Positions 42,616 to 51,435 of a stretch of 64,000 bases of DNA are shown here, piece after piece. Origin of the DNA: Verrucomicrobiota bacterium (GTDB taxonomy: Bacteria > Verrucomicrobiota > Verrucomicrobiia > Limisphaerales > Pedosphaeraceae). The stretch is taken from assembly GCA_021325145.1 (NCBI GenBank), contig JAJPHR010000022.1, forward strand, positions 40,522-104,521, given 5' to 3'. Position 1 is the stretch's first letter; each line of letters begins with the position of its first letter. The notes under the pieces are model-generated. The model saw nothing but the letters and a program-made list of their open reading frames with translations. It searched no databases and was not told the DNA's origin. The position numbers and the translations under genes were made by a program.

Positions 42616-43632
42616 CTACCGGGCAAAGATCTGGCGGATCACGTCTTCAATCGGCACTTCTTCAATATCAATGTCGGTCACCGGAAGATTGTCCAGGAGC
42701 GCCTTGCAAACAGAAATGACACGGTCACGCTTGACCTTGAGCTTGAGACTGCCGGCCTGCTGCTCGACCAATTCCCCATAGCGGGCAAGGTCCTCCTTGG
42801 GGCAATTCTGAGCGCCCGCGCAGTGGATGGTGATGAGCTTGAAATCGGCGAAGCGATCCACGACCTCGCTGAGCAGGCCATCGAAAAAAATCGTGCCGTG
42901 GTCGATGATGATAACCCGCCGGCATAATTCCTGGATGTCCGCCATGTAATGGCTTGTGAGCAGGATCGTGGTCTGCTGCCGGGCATTGTATTCCCGCAAA
43001 AATTCCCGGACGGTTTTCTGGGAGACCACGTCCAGGCCAATCGTTGGTTCATCGAGGAACAATACCTTGGGCTGATGCAGCAACGCGGCGATCAACTCCA
43101 TCTTCATTCGTTCACCCAGGGAAAGTTCGCGGACCATCACGTTCAGCTTGTCCTTGACGGCGAGCAGTTCGGTCATTTCAGCGACTGTTCGCTCGAAAAG
43201 ATCCCGCGGGATGCCATAAATCTTCGCGTTCAGATCGAGCGATTCGCGGGCGGGCAGGTCCCACCAAAGCTGGTTCTTCTGGCCCAACAGCAGCGCAAAT
43301 TGCCGGCGGTATCCGTCATCCCGCTCCCAGGGCACGTAACCGAGCACTTGCGCTTTGCCGCTGGTGGGATGCAACAGACCCGCGAGCATTTTCAACGTGG
43401 TGGTCTTGCCCGCGCCGTTCGGACCGAGAAACCCAACCAACTCTCCCGGGGCAACCGAGAACGTAACATCCTTGACGGCCAGGGTCTGCTCGTAACGGCG
43501 ATGAAAAAGCCCTTTGATGGCGCCGCCAAAACCCGGTTCCTTCTTGTAAGTGCGGAAGGCCTTTGTCAGGCCCTGCACCTGGATGACCGGGGCGGTCGTG
43601 GTTTGCAAAGTTGTTGGCGCTCGATTGTGCAA
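42616..43632 (-). CDS. ABC transporter ATPase of the COG4586 type
   Basis: 338 residues. Walker A GPNGAGKTTTLKMLAG, the Q loop region (LLLGQKNQLWW), the signature LSLGERMKMELIAALLH, Walker B VLFLDEPTIGLD and the H-loop TSHYMADI are all present. The early KKEPGFGGAIKGLFHRRYE (quoted to identify the family) is typical of the export-type ATPases that pair with ABC-2 membrane proteins of COG4587/COG3694. Those partners are missing: nothing similar lies on either side, so the ATPase looks orphaned in this window. A permease gene elsewhere is expected. Confidence 0.9.
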   Translation of the reverse strand: MHNRAPTTLQTTTAPVIQVQGLTKAFRTYKKEPGFGGAIKGLFHRRYEQTLAVKDVTFSVAPGELVGFLGPNGAGKTTTLKMLAGLLHPTSGKAQVLGYVPWERDDGYRRQFALLLGQKNQLWWDLPARESLDLNAKIYGIPRDLFERTVAEMTELLAVKDKLNVMVRELSLGERMKMELIAALLHQPKVLFLDEPTIGLDVVSQKTVREFLREYNARQQTTILLTSHYMADIQELCRRVIIIDHGTIFFDGLLSEVVDRFADFKLITIHCAGAQNCPKEDLARYGELVEQQAGSLKLKVKRDRVISVCKALLDNLPVTDIDIEEVPIEDVIRQIFAR

Positions 43633-43787
43633 GCGGGCTTATGGTTCCCCATACTTGGAGCGGAGTCAATTTTTGCGAGTGAAGAAATCATGCCAGGCCG
43701 GATGCATCACACCGAGGAAGCTGACTGGTGGACTGGAGAAGCCAGCGTGTTTTCCGGTGCGGGCTGGTTCAATGTCGAAGATGGAAA

Positions 43788-44249
43788 TCAATTGTGAAGC
43801 ACGCTCCGCACAATTGAAATCAGGGGTCCAAAAGTAAAAAGGCATCCAATCGCCAGCCACGCAAACGTGCCAAATGTAGGACCGGTTTCGAGCACCGATT
43901 GTTCGGGATGGCGTGGGTTGTAAAATACCTTTACCTTTTTGCCGGGAGAGTATTGTTGCGCCATGTTTTGAGCGGAGTCCTCAAAGCCAGAGGAGAAATT
44001 ACCCTCGTTGATGTTCTCTGAAACATGGCGGTCCGGACCGACCCAGTATTCGTAAGAAATTTGCGGATGGAAGCCTTGGAACTTTGCACCGCTTTTCACA
44101 ATCCTTAATTTCGTGATCGTGCCCTCCACCATACTCCAGGAACGGTTGCCGAGGCCTCTCTTCAACTGCCATAATCCGAACAAAAGAGGAACCAGTCCAA
44201 CGAGCACGAGTGACAGATTGATGTAGAGTTCGGTACCCATTCCACTCAT
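43788..44249 (-). CDS. DUF3592 membrane protein
   Basis: 153 residues with one hydrophobic helix near the N-terminus (LSLVLVGLVPLLFGLWQL) and one near the C-terminus (AWLAIGCLFTFGPLISIV). Between them is the DUF3592 sandwich: a W-S-M-V-E-G-T-I motif, YEYWVG, and KVKVFYNPRHPEQSVLE. Function is unknown. It lies 76 bases downstream of the dnaA stop on the same strand, possibly in the same transcript; no clear hairpin separates them. Confidence 0.82.
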   Translation of the reverse strand: MSGMGTELYINLSLVLVGLVPLLFGLWQLKRGLGNRSWSMVEGTITKLRIVKSGAKFQGFHPQISYEYWVGPDRHVSENINEGNFSSGFEDSAQNMAQQYSPGKKVKVFYNPRHPEQSVLETGPTFGTFAWLAIGCLFTFGPLISIVRSVLHN

Positions 44250-44325
44250 GGCGCTGTCATCGCACTTTTGGTAGTGCTGCTTCCCGCACTTCGGTTAGCG
44301 CTCGAATTCTCGAACCGGGCACCAA

Positions 44326-45714
44326 CTACCTAAGCAACGCTTTTTCAAGAAACTGCACCGCTTGCCGCACGGCGGGATCCACTTCCATCCGGTCCTTCAC
44401 CAGGCGGCAGGCGTGCAGGACCGTGCCATGATCGCGTCCGCCGAAGGCTTCCCCAATGGTGTTGAGGGAACTCTCGGTCATCTGGCGCGACAGGAACATA
44501 GCGATCTGGCGCGGGAAAGCGATGTTCTCCGGGCGGCGTTTGCTGGTCATGTCCGCCAGCCGGATGTCAAAATGTTCCGCGACCCGCTTCTGGATCGCCT
44601 CGATGTTGATGGCGAAACGGCCCTCCTCGTGCAACACCTCGCGCAGCAGGCCTTCCACCACTTCGACAGTCAATTTCCGTTCCGTCAGGCTCGCGTAAGC
44701 GGCCACTCGATGCAACGCTCCCTCCAGCCGCCGGATGTTGGCGCGAATCCGGTGCGCCAGGAAGTTGATGATGTCTTCCGGCAGTTCCACGCCGAGCGAA
44801 GCCGCCTTCTTGCGCAGAATCGCCAGGCGTGTCTCGATATCCGGCGGCTGCAAGTCCGTGACCAATCCCCATTCAAAGCGCGAAACCAGCCGGTGCTCCA
44901 GGTTCTGAATCTCGCTGGCGGGACGGTCGCAGGTCAGCACGATTTGTTTGCGGGCTTCGTGCAGGGCGTTGAACGTGTGAAAGAATTCCTCCTGGATGCG
45001 TTCCTTGCCGGCCAGAAACTGAATGTCGTCGATCAGCAGCACTTCGGTCTGGCGATATTTTTTGCGAAAACGGCCCAGGTTGTTGTTTTGGATGCCGTCG
45101 ATGTATTCGTTGGTAAATTTTTCGGAGGACACGTAGGCCACGCGTGCGCCCTTCTTTTCGCCGGTCACATGCTGGCCGATGGCGTGGAGCAAATGCGTCT
45201 TGCCCAGCCCGACGCCGCCATAAAGAAACAACGGGTTGTAGGATTTCCCCGGCTGCTGCGCCACCGCGAGCGCCGCCGCATGAGCGAAGTTGTTATTGTT
45301 GCCGACGACAAAAGTGTCGAACGTGTTCTTGGGGTTGAATCCCAAATCAGTCGAGGCGCGTTCGAAGGCGAGATCCGCGGTCTTTGACTTGGCATGAGCC
45401 ACATGCGCGGGGGCGGCGACGGTTGGGCCGCCGGGCGTGACCTTGAATCGCACCACCACTGGCCGCTCCGCCGCCCGGGTCAGGACCTCCTGCAACAAGC
45501 TCAGATAATTATCCTTAAGCCAAACCTCGCAAAAATCATTGGTCACTTCCAGGATGACACAGTCGCCTTCAAGGCTGTGCGCCCGCAAGGGAGCAAACCA
45601 AAGGTTAAAGGTGTCAGCGCTCAGCATGCTGCGCAATTGTTGCTGCGCTGCTGCCCAAATTCGTTCAGCGGAAGCATGCATAATTACTGTCCCGTTTGGC
45701 CCATCCACACGCAT
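44326..45714 (-). CDS. dnaA: Chromosomal replication initiator
   Basis: 462 residues if ATG 45714 is used; GAGG lies eight bases before it, while GTG 45723 overlaps that site. Domain I (RIWAAAQQQLRSMLSADTFNLWF) is followed by a short linker, then the AAA+ core with Walker A YGGVGLGKTHLLHAI and Walker B LLIDDIQFLAGKE, and the domain IV helix-turn-helix with GEAFGGRDHGTVLHA, the DnaA signature. It binds DnaA boxes and opens the origin. A palindrome GTTACG-CGCC-CGTAAC lies 18 bases upstream of the start. Confidence 0.96.
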   Translation of the reverse strand: MRVDGPNGTVIMHASAERIWAAAQQQLRSMLSADTFNLWFAPLRAHSLEGDCVILEVTNDFCEVWLKDNYLSLLQEVLTRAAERPVVVRFKVTPGGPTVAAPAHVAHAKSKTADLAFERASTDLGFNPKNTFDTFVVGNNNNFAHAAALAVAQQPGKSYNPLFLYGGVGLGKTHLLHAIGQHVTGEKKGARVAYVSSEKFTNEYIDGIQNNNLGRFRKKYRQTEVLLIDDIQFLAGKERIQEEFFHTFNALHEARKQIVLTCDRPASEIQNLEHRLVSRFEWGLVTDLQPPDIETRLAILRKKAASLGVELPEDIINFLAHRIRANIRRLEGALHRVAAYASLTERKLTVEVVEGLLREVLHEEGRFAINIEAIQKRVAEHFDIRLADMTSKRRPENIAFPRQIAMFLSRQMTESSLNTIGEAFGGRDHGTVLHACRLVKDRMEVDPAVRQAVQFLEKALLR

Positions 45715-45723
45715 TTTATTCAC

Positions 45724-46067
45724 CTCGCCCCGTTACGCGCCCGTAACACGCCGATGGCAGCCCTTTTTCCGGGCGAATTCCTTCGCCGATCAGGAAAAAC
45801 CATTGTTTGCTGTCCGATCATCATTGCTTTAATCGTCTGCGCGTTACGCAAGTGTTTTACTCAGAACTACTTACACACCAACCCAACTCCCATCGCCCGC
45901 TTGACTCCGACCGACACGTTACGCCGGTTCAGTAAGTCTCACCGAGGTGCTTCTTTTTAATAAAAATAGAGGCGGTGTGCGAGGACAACATATTAACTCT
46001 TATTCGCAACTTATTCACACCGCATTTTTTCCTAATAAAATCAGGCGTTTTCTGAATCCCGGAGCCG
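45724..46067. other. Possible replication origin upstream of dnaA
   Basis: The 390-bp spacer between dnaA and the glnA terminator has a good DnaA-box match TTATTCACA at 46011-46019 and a one-mismatch TTATTCGCA at 46000-46008, next to A/T-rich runs (TTTTTAATAAAAAT at 45953 and ATTTTTTCCTAATAAAAT at 46024). The heptamer GTTACGC recurs at 45732, 45843 and 45918. Two boxes are few for an origin, so this may instead be dnaA autoregulation. No gene is present. Confidence 0.42.
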
Positions 46068-46097
46068 AAAAAAGGGCACCTCGCAGGCGAGGTGCCC
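46068..46097 (-). terminator. Intrinsic terminator of glnA
   Basis: Read on the minus strand: GGGCACCTCG, four-base loop, CGAGGTGCCC, then TTTTTTC. The 10-bp stem is perfect and lies 20 bases past the glnA stop. This is a strong intrinsic terminator. Confidence 0.9.
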
Positions 46098-46116
46098 CTC
46101 GTCAAAATCAACCGGC

Positions 46117-47529
46117 TTACACGTCGTAATACAAAAAGAACTCGTACGGATGCGGGCGCAGGCGCAGCGCGTCATGCTCTTTGCGCTTGTGGCTCACCCA
46201 CATCTCCAGAAAATCCTTCGTGAACACGTCGCCCTTGAGCAGGAACTGATGGTCCTTTTCCAGGTGGTCCAGCGCCTCGGCCAGACTTCCGGGCACGTTG
46301 GGCACCTTGGCCAGTTCCTCGGGTGGCAATTCGTAAATGTTCTTGTCCAGGGGTTCGCCCGGATCGATCTTGTTGATCACTCCGTCCAAGCCCGCCATTA
46401 GCAACGCCGTGTACGCCAGATAAGGATTGGCGGCCGGATCCGGCGGGCGATATTCAATGCGTTTGGCCTTGGGACTCTCACTGAAGGTCGGAATGCGAAT
46501 GGCCGCGCTGCGGTTGCGCGCGCTATAGGCCAGGTTCACCGGCGCTTCATAACCAGGCACCAGGCGTTTGTAGCTGTTCGTCGTCGGATTGCAGATCGCG
46601 CACAGCGCCTTGGCATGCTTGAGCACGCCGCCGATGTAATACAACGCCATGGTCGACAGTCCCGCGTACTCCCTGCCCGCAAACAGCGGCTTGTCCTTCT
46701 TCCACAAGCTCTGGTGCGTGTGCATCCCGCTGCCGTTGTCTCCAAAAAGCGGCTTGGGCATGAAGGTCACCGTCTTCCCATGCTTCCGGGCCACATTCTT
46801 GATCACATACTTGTAGAGCATCATGTTGTCCGCCGTCTTGACCAGCGTGTCGAAGCGGAAATCAATCTCCGCTTGTCCGGCTGTGGCCACTTCATGGTGC
46901 TGACGCTCAATCTTAATGCCCAAGCTCTCCATCACCAGGCTCATCTCGGTGCGGATGTCCTGTTGCGTGTCCATGGGCGCCACCGGAAAATACCCCTCCT
47001 TATGCCGGATCTTGTAACCCAAGTTGGGCATCTCGTCCCGGCCGCTGTTCCAGATGGCCTCCTCCGAATCGACTGAGTAAAACGTGCCATTGCTCTTGTG
47101 ATCATATTGCACGTTGTCGAAAATGAAGAACTCCGCTTCGGGACCGAACACCGCAGTGTCGGCAATGCCAGTGGAAGCCAGATATTTCTCTCCGCGCTGG
47201 GCGATGCCTCGCGGGTCGCGCGTGTAGGCTTCCTTGGTGCCGGTTTCGGCAATCGTGCAGGTCAGGCTCAGCGTCGGCACCGCGCAGAAGGGATCGATAA
47301 AGGCCGTGTTCGGATCGGGCATGGCCAGCATGTCGGAAGCCTCGATGCTCTTCCAACCGCGGATGGAGCTTCCGTCAAAACCAAAACCATCGGCGAAAAC
47401 ATCCTCAGTCAGTTCGCTGATCGGCACGCTGAAATGCTGCCAGGTGCCGAAGGTGTCCACAAACTTCACGTCCACCATCTTGGCGCCCTGCTTCCTGGCC
47501 ATGTCAATGGCTTGCTTGGGTGTGCTCAT
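46117..47529 (-). CDS. glnA: Glutamine synthetase type I
   Basis: 470 residues from ATG 47529; the open frame to 47610 is not protein-like. It makes glutamine from glutamate and ammonia with ATP in the cytoplasm. Present are [16 protein letters not shown], the metal-site [22 protein letters not shown], and NRSAAIRIP with the substrate Arg. Near the C-terminus, about residue 400, the loop [10 protein letters not shown] contains the Tyr that is adenylylated in many GSI enzymes. The upstream gene encodes its regulator P-II, with a hairpin attenuator between them. Confidence 0.97.
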   Translation of the reverse strand: MSTPKQAIDMARKQGAKMVDVKFVDTFGTWQHFSVPISELTEDVFADGFGFDGSSIRGWKSIEASDMLAMPDPNTAFIDPFCAVPTLSLTCTIAETGTKEAYTRDPRGIAQRGEKYLASTGIADTAVFGPEAEFFIFDNVQYDHKSNGTFYSVDSEEAIWNSGRDEMPNLGYKIRHKEGYFPVAPMDTQQDIRTEMSLVMESLGIKIERQHHEVATAGQAEIDFRFDTLVKTADNMMLYKYVIKNVARKHGKTVTFMPKPLFGDNGSGMHTHQSLWKKDKPLFAGREYAGLSTMALYYIGGVLKHAKALCAICNPTTNSYKRLVPGYEAPVNLAYSARNRSAAIRIPTFSESPKAKRIEYRPPDPAANPYLAYTALLMAGLDGVINKIDPGEPLDKNIYELPPEELAKVPNVPGSLAEALDHLEKDHQFLLKGDVFTKDFLEMWVSHKRKEHDALRLRPHPYEFFLYYDV

Positions 47530-47563
47530 TCGTAGTCTAAGTGTTAGTAGCTTCTGTCGTCGC

Positions 47564-47595
47564 AAAAAAACCCCTTGCGTTTCCTTACGAAGGGG
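47564..47595 (-). terminator. Intrinsic terminator or attenuator between glnB and glnA
   Basis: On the minus strand, CCCCTTCGT, a loop AAGGAA, then ACGCAAGGGG (one bulge) followed by TTTTTTT. It starts 11 bases after the glnB stop. There is little room for a new promoter before glnA, so glnA is probably expressed by partial read-through. Read-through may depend on nitrogen state; that is an inference. Confidence 0.75.
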
Positions 47596-47606
47596 AAATT
47601 CAACTA

Positions 47607-47996
<390 letters not shown>

Positions 47997-48011
47997 CAGG
48001 AATATTTTTCA

Positions 48012-48995
48012 TCATGGATCCAGCGCGGGCCAGCCGTCGCTTGTCCAATGCAACCGCCGGATTCCCAACTTGGCCGTGCCGCTGTCCTGGCCGTCGTAAT
48101 AATGGTAACTGAGCCAATTGGTTCCTCCCACGGGAATGATTCCCGCATGGCCCGGCCCGATGAATCGGCCCTCCGTCTCCAGCAACAGGCTGCCTCTGTC
48201 CTGCAACATGTCCACGCCGGTTTTGTCGAGGTACGGACCGGTGATTTTGGCGCTGCGCCCCACGCGAATGTTGTAGGTGCTGTTCGTGCCACGGCAGCAG
48301 TGCTCCCAATTGACGAAAAGATAATAATACGGGTCTTCGCGCCAGATATACGCGGCCTCAATCGATCCGTAGTGCGCGAGTGAATGGATGGGGGCATTCG
48401 TTTTTCCGGGCTTTCCGGTGGCGGGATCGAGTTGCACGAGCTTGATGCCGCTCCAATAAGAACCAAATGCCAGCCAAAGGTTTCCGCTCGCGTCCCTCGT
48501 GACACAAGGGTCGATGGCATTGTAATCCTCGGCCCCGCCCGTCTGAATCACCAAACCTCGATCGGTCCAGTGATAGCCCGGATCAGCCGGATCGAGGGTG
48601 GGCGTCGTGGCCAGTCCGATGGCGGAAGTTTTGACGCCCCACGTCGAAACGGCGTAGTAAAGGTAGTACTGGTTGCTGTGCAGGATGATGTCGGGCGCCC
48701 AAAAAGTCCCGCGGTTGCCGATGATGGTGTTGGTGGTCCATTCCGGGATGGTGGGGAACACGCGCGGGCCCGCTTCCCAGGTTTTCAAATCCTTCGAATG
48801 CCGGGAGCGAAGCCCCGGGCCTGTGCCAAACACCCAGTATTCGTCCTTGCACTTGATGATCGTCGATGGATCGTGGATCGAATACTCCCCCTGGAGAACC
48901 ATCGGTTCGGCGTGCAATTTGCAAACCGCAATCGCGCCCGCCACGCGCAAGACGATCCGAAGAACTGGCGCTCGGCGAAAAAAATCAGGTTTCAT
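48012..48995 (-). CDS. Glycoside hydrolase family 43, arabinanase-like
   Basis: 327 residues from ATG 48995. An N-terminal hydrophobic signal (VLRIVLRVAGAIAVC) suggests export. The five-bladed GH43 propeller is recognisable by YSIHDPSTI (base Asp), NAIDPCV (pKa-tuning Asp), the acid in GSIEAAYI, and repeated W and Y in YYYLFVNWEHCC and SYHYYDG. The pattern is nearest to endo-1,5-alpha-L-arabinanases or arabinofuranosidases. It acts on plant polysaccharide in the periplasm or outside. The stop lies 15 bases from the promoter box of glnB. Confidence 0.88.
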   Translation of the reverse strand: MKPDFFRRAPVLRIVLRVAGAIAVCKLHAEPMVLQGEYSIHDPSTIIKCKDEYWVFGTGPGLRSRHSKDLKTWEAGPRVFPTIPEWTTNTIIGNRGTFWAPDIILHSNQYYLYYAVSTWGVKTSAIGLATTPTLDPADPGYHWTDRGLVIQTGGAEDYNAIDPCVTRDASGNLWLAFGSYWSGIKLVQLDPATGKPGKTNAPIHSLAHYGSIEAAYIWREDPYYYLFVNWEHCCRGTNSTYNIRVGRSAKITGPYLDKTGVDMLQDRGSLLLETEGRFIGPGHAGIIPVGGTNWLSYHYYDGQDSGTAKLGIRRLHWTSDGWPALDP

Positions 48996-49013
48996 AGCCA
49001 ATTTTCGACGCAA

Positions 49014-49272
49014 ACCACCCCCCGGCCCTTCAAGTTTTTTCCGCCGGGCTTGATCGGGGTGAGGAGGCCTTGGGGCTCTTTTTTGAAATTTTTACCTTAA
49101 TTTGGTTTAATTTACTTTAATTTACCTTAATCCGGCCCTTCCAAGGCCAGAAATGCGTGAATTTCACGCGCCCAGGGCAAGGGTGGGCATTCTTTTTTTT
49201 CGAGGCCGGACTAACCCGGATTAAGTCGGACTAACCCGGACCTGCTTTAATTTCGGTTTAATTTGGCTTAGA
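49014..49272. repeat. A/T-rich iterated tract
   Basis: From 49087 to 49134 the phrases TTAATTTGGTTTAATTT, ACTTTAATTTACC and TTAATCC recur. A second set, GGACTAACCCGGA, occurs at 49207 and 49231, followed by TTTAATTTCGGTTTAATTTG at 49244. These look like short degenerate direct repeats in an otherwise GC-rich region. Nothing here reads as a gene. The function is unknown; slippage or a regulatory array are possible. Confidence 0.4.
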
Positions 49273-49350
49273 ATCTATCCCGGTAGGGCGGGCAGTCCCC
49301 TGTCCGCCGTCGGCGCGCACGGAGTAACGCGCCCTACCGAGATAGGCTCT
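49273..49350 (+). repeat. Dispersed repeat family A, best copy (A2)
   Basis: Termini are near-perfect inverted repeats (TATCCCGGTAGGGCG and CGCCCTACCGAGATA). The centre is GGCAGTCCCCTGTCCGCCGT followed by CGGCGCGCACGGAGTAACG. It is 78 bases long, equal to A1 and related to partial copies at 611 and 33616. It could fold into a single hairpin and may be a short palindromic mobile element of the REP or MITE kind, though no transposase is present. Confidence 0.75.
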
Positions 49351-49824
49351 TAATTGGTCCAACCCCGCGCTCTTTGGGGTTCGAACCGGGCCATGGCCCA
49401 TGACTGCGCCTCGACGGGCATGCGAAGACCACAACCGGGTGATACGGTTTCGCCGGCAAGAACCGTTCGCTAACCGCAAAATGTCAAAGATCGCCCGCAG
49501 CCCGGAGGGCCACGCCCCATCAACTTCGTTGTTTACCAAACCCGCGCCCCCTGTCAAATTAAATCTTTATAAATCTGTATTGCTCGTGAAGAAGCGCAGA
49601 TTCCCAAACCGGCCCGCCCCGATCCTGTCGGGGCTGTATCGCCGATTTCCAAATCGGCAGAAAATTGAACCGGTTTGCCTTGGTGCTGCGTTATCTGGAA
49701 GACCGCAGCCTCCGTGAATTAGGTGCAATCCCTGTGTGGATGAAGACGCCGCGCAGAAGCGGGTTTCCCGCGCCCGAGCAGGCCCAGCAATAACGCGAGT
49801 ATCGGAGTTCCTGCGGCCGAACAA
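49351..49824. other. Non-coding stretch before the aldehyde dehydrogenase end
   Basis: No gene is supported. It contains a GGGGTTCGAACC-type motif that has no tRNA structure, a small hairpin CCCCGATCCTGTCGGGG at 49617, and GCCGATTTCCAAATCGGC, a near palindrome at 49640. These could belong to minor palindromic repeats. Nothing more can be said. Confidence 0.35.
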
Positions 49825-51396
49825 TTAGAATTTCACATACGCCGCCAAGCCCTGCACGCCCCCTTCGCGTCCGAACCCGCTTTCCTTGTAGCCGCCGAAA
49901 GGACTCGTCGGGTCAAACTTGTTGTAAGTGTTCGCCCACACCACGCCCGCGCGGAGTTTGTTGGCCAGCTTGAAAATCTTGCTGCCTTTATCCGTCCACA
50001 CACCGGCGCTTAAGCCATAAGGCGTGTTGTTGGCGCGCTCGAAGGCCTCCTCGGGCGTGCGGAACGTCATCACACTGAGCACGGGGCCGAAAATCTCCTC
50101 CTGCGCCACGCGATGCGAGGCCGTGACGCCGGTCAGGAAGCTGGGCGGATACCAATAGCCGCGCTCGGGCAGCGCGCAACGTGGCTGCACAAGTTCCGCG
50201 CCTTCGTCCACGCCGCTTTGCACGAGAGCGCGAATCTTCTCCAGTTGCGGCTTGGAATTGATCGCGCCAATGTCCGTGTTCTTGTCGAGCGGATTGCCGA
50301 CGCGCAGAGTTTGAATGCGGTCGCGCAGCTTGCGAATGACCGTGGAATACACGCCCTCTTGCACCAGCAAACGCGAACCGGCGCAGCAAACATGGCCCTG
50401 GTTGAAATAAATCCCGGCGATAATGCCTTCGACCGCCTGATCAATCGGCGCATCCTCAAAAATGATGTTCGCTGCTTTCCCGCCAAGTTCGAGCGTGAGC
50501 TTCTTGCCGCTGCCCGCGAGCGACTTGGCAATCAGCTTGCCCACTTCAGTCGAGCCGGTGAAAGCGATCTTGTCGATGCCCGGATGCCCAACGATGACCG
50601 CGCCCGTTTCGCCCGCGCCGGTGACGATGTTCACCACGCCCTCCGGCAATTCCGCCTCCTGAAAAATCTGCGCCAGCCGTAATGCCGTGATGCTGGTGGT
50701 TTCGGCTGGCTTGAGCACCACCGTGTTCCCGCACGCGAGCGCCGGGGCGATCTTCCACGCCGCCATCAGCAACGGAAAATTCCACGGAATGATTTGGCCC
50801 GCCACACCCAACGGCTGCGGTTTCCGCCCGGGAAACGCGTATTCCAGCTTGTCTGCCCAACCCGCATGATAAAAAAAGTGCGCCGCCACCAGCGGCAGGT
50901 CCACATCGCGGCTTTCCTTGATGGTCTTGCCGCCGTCCAAAGTTTCGAGCACGGCCAATTCGCGCGATTTCTCCTGGATGATGCGCGCGATGCGATAAAG
51001 ATATTTTCCCCGCTCACGACCGGGCATGCGGCCCCAAACCTTCTCGAACGCCCGTCGGGCGGCCTTGACCGCGCGATCAACGTCCGCTTCGGCCCCTTGC
51101 GCGATCTCCGTCAGTTTCTCTTCCGTCGCTGGATTGATCGAATCAAAATATTTCCCGGTGGACGGCGCGACAAATTTGCCGCCAATGAACATTTCGTGCC
51201 GGGGCGCGATTTTGATGTACTTAAAATCCTCCGGCGCGGGCGCGTAATCCCATTTGCCGCCGAAATTGAGACGACGCTCATTCAAGGGAACAACACGGGG
51301 CGAAACGGCCGGGGCATGATTGGATCCGACGGCGACTTCCAGGCGCTTCGGTTTGCGTGCGACCCGAACGCGGCCGGTTTTGGGACTTTTCTGCAT
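49825..51396 (-). CDS. Aldehyde dehydrogenase
   Basis: 523 residues, slightly longer than the usual ~490 because of an N-terminal extension of about 60 residues (basic, then [12 protein letters not shown]). [22 protein letters not shown] and GSTEVGKLI bind NAD(P); LELGGK contains the catalytic Glu and [10 protein letters not shown] the nucleophilic Cys. [20 protein letters not shown] closes the fold. It oxidises an aldehyde to an acid, with unknown substrate; the fold is nearest to betaine or general ALDHs. No pathway partner is adjacent. Confidence 0.93.
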   Translation of the reverse strand: MQKSPKTGRVRVARKPKRLEVAVGSNHAPAVSPRVVPLNERRLNFGGKWDYAPAPEDFKYIKIAPRHEMFIGGKFVAPSTGKYFDSINPATEEKLTEIAQGAEADVDRAVKAARRAFEKVWGRMPGRERGKYLYRIARIIQEKSRELAVLETLDGGKTIKESRDVDLPLVAAHFFYHAGWADKLEYAFPGRKPQPLGVAGQIIPWNFPLLMAAWKIAPALACGNTVVLKPAETTSITALRLAQIFQEAELPEGVVNIVTGAGETGAVIVGHPGIDKIAFTGSTEVGKLIAKSLAGSGKKLTLELGGKAANIIFEDAPIDQAVEGIIAGIYFNQGHVCCAGSRLLVQEGVYSTVIRKLRDRIQTLRVGNPLDKNTDIGAINSKPQLEKIRALVQSGVDEGAELVQPRCALPERGYWYPPSFLTGVTASHRVAQEEIFGPVLSVMTFRTPEEAFERANNTPYGLSAGVWTDKGSKIFKLANKLRAGVVWANTYNKFDPTSPFGGYKESGFGREGGVQGLAAYVKF

Positions 51397-51435
51397 GGAG
51401 AGGTTTTAAGCTCTGGGCGCTGGCTTGCCAAGCCG

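Noticed and set aside
49370..49395. GGTTCGAACC-type motif suggesting a tRNA T-arm
   Set aside because: No acceptor or anticodon stem could be matched around it.
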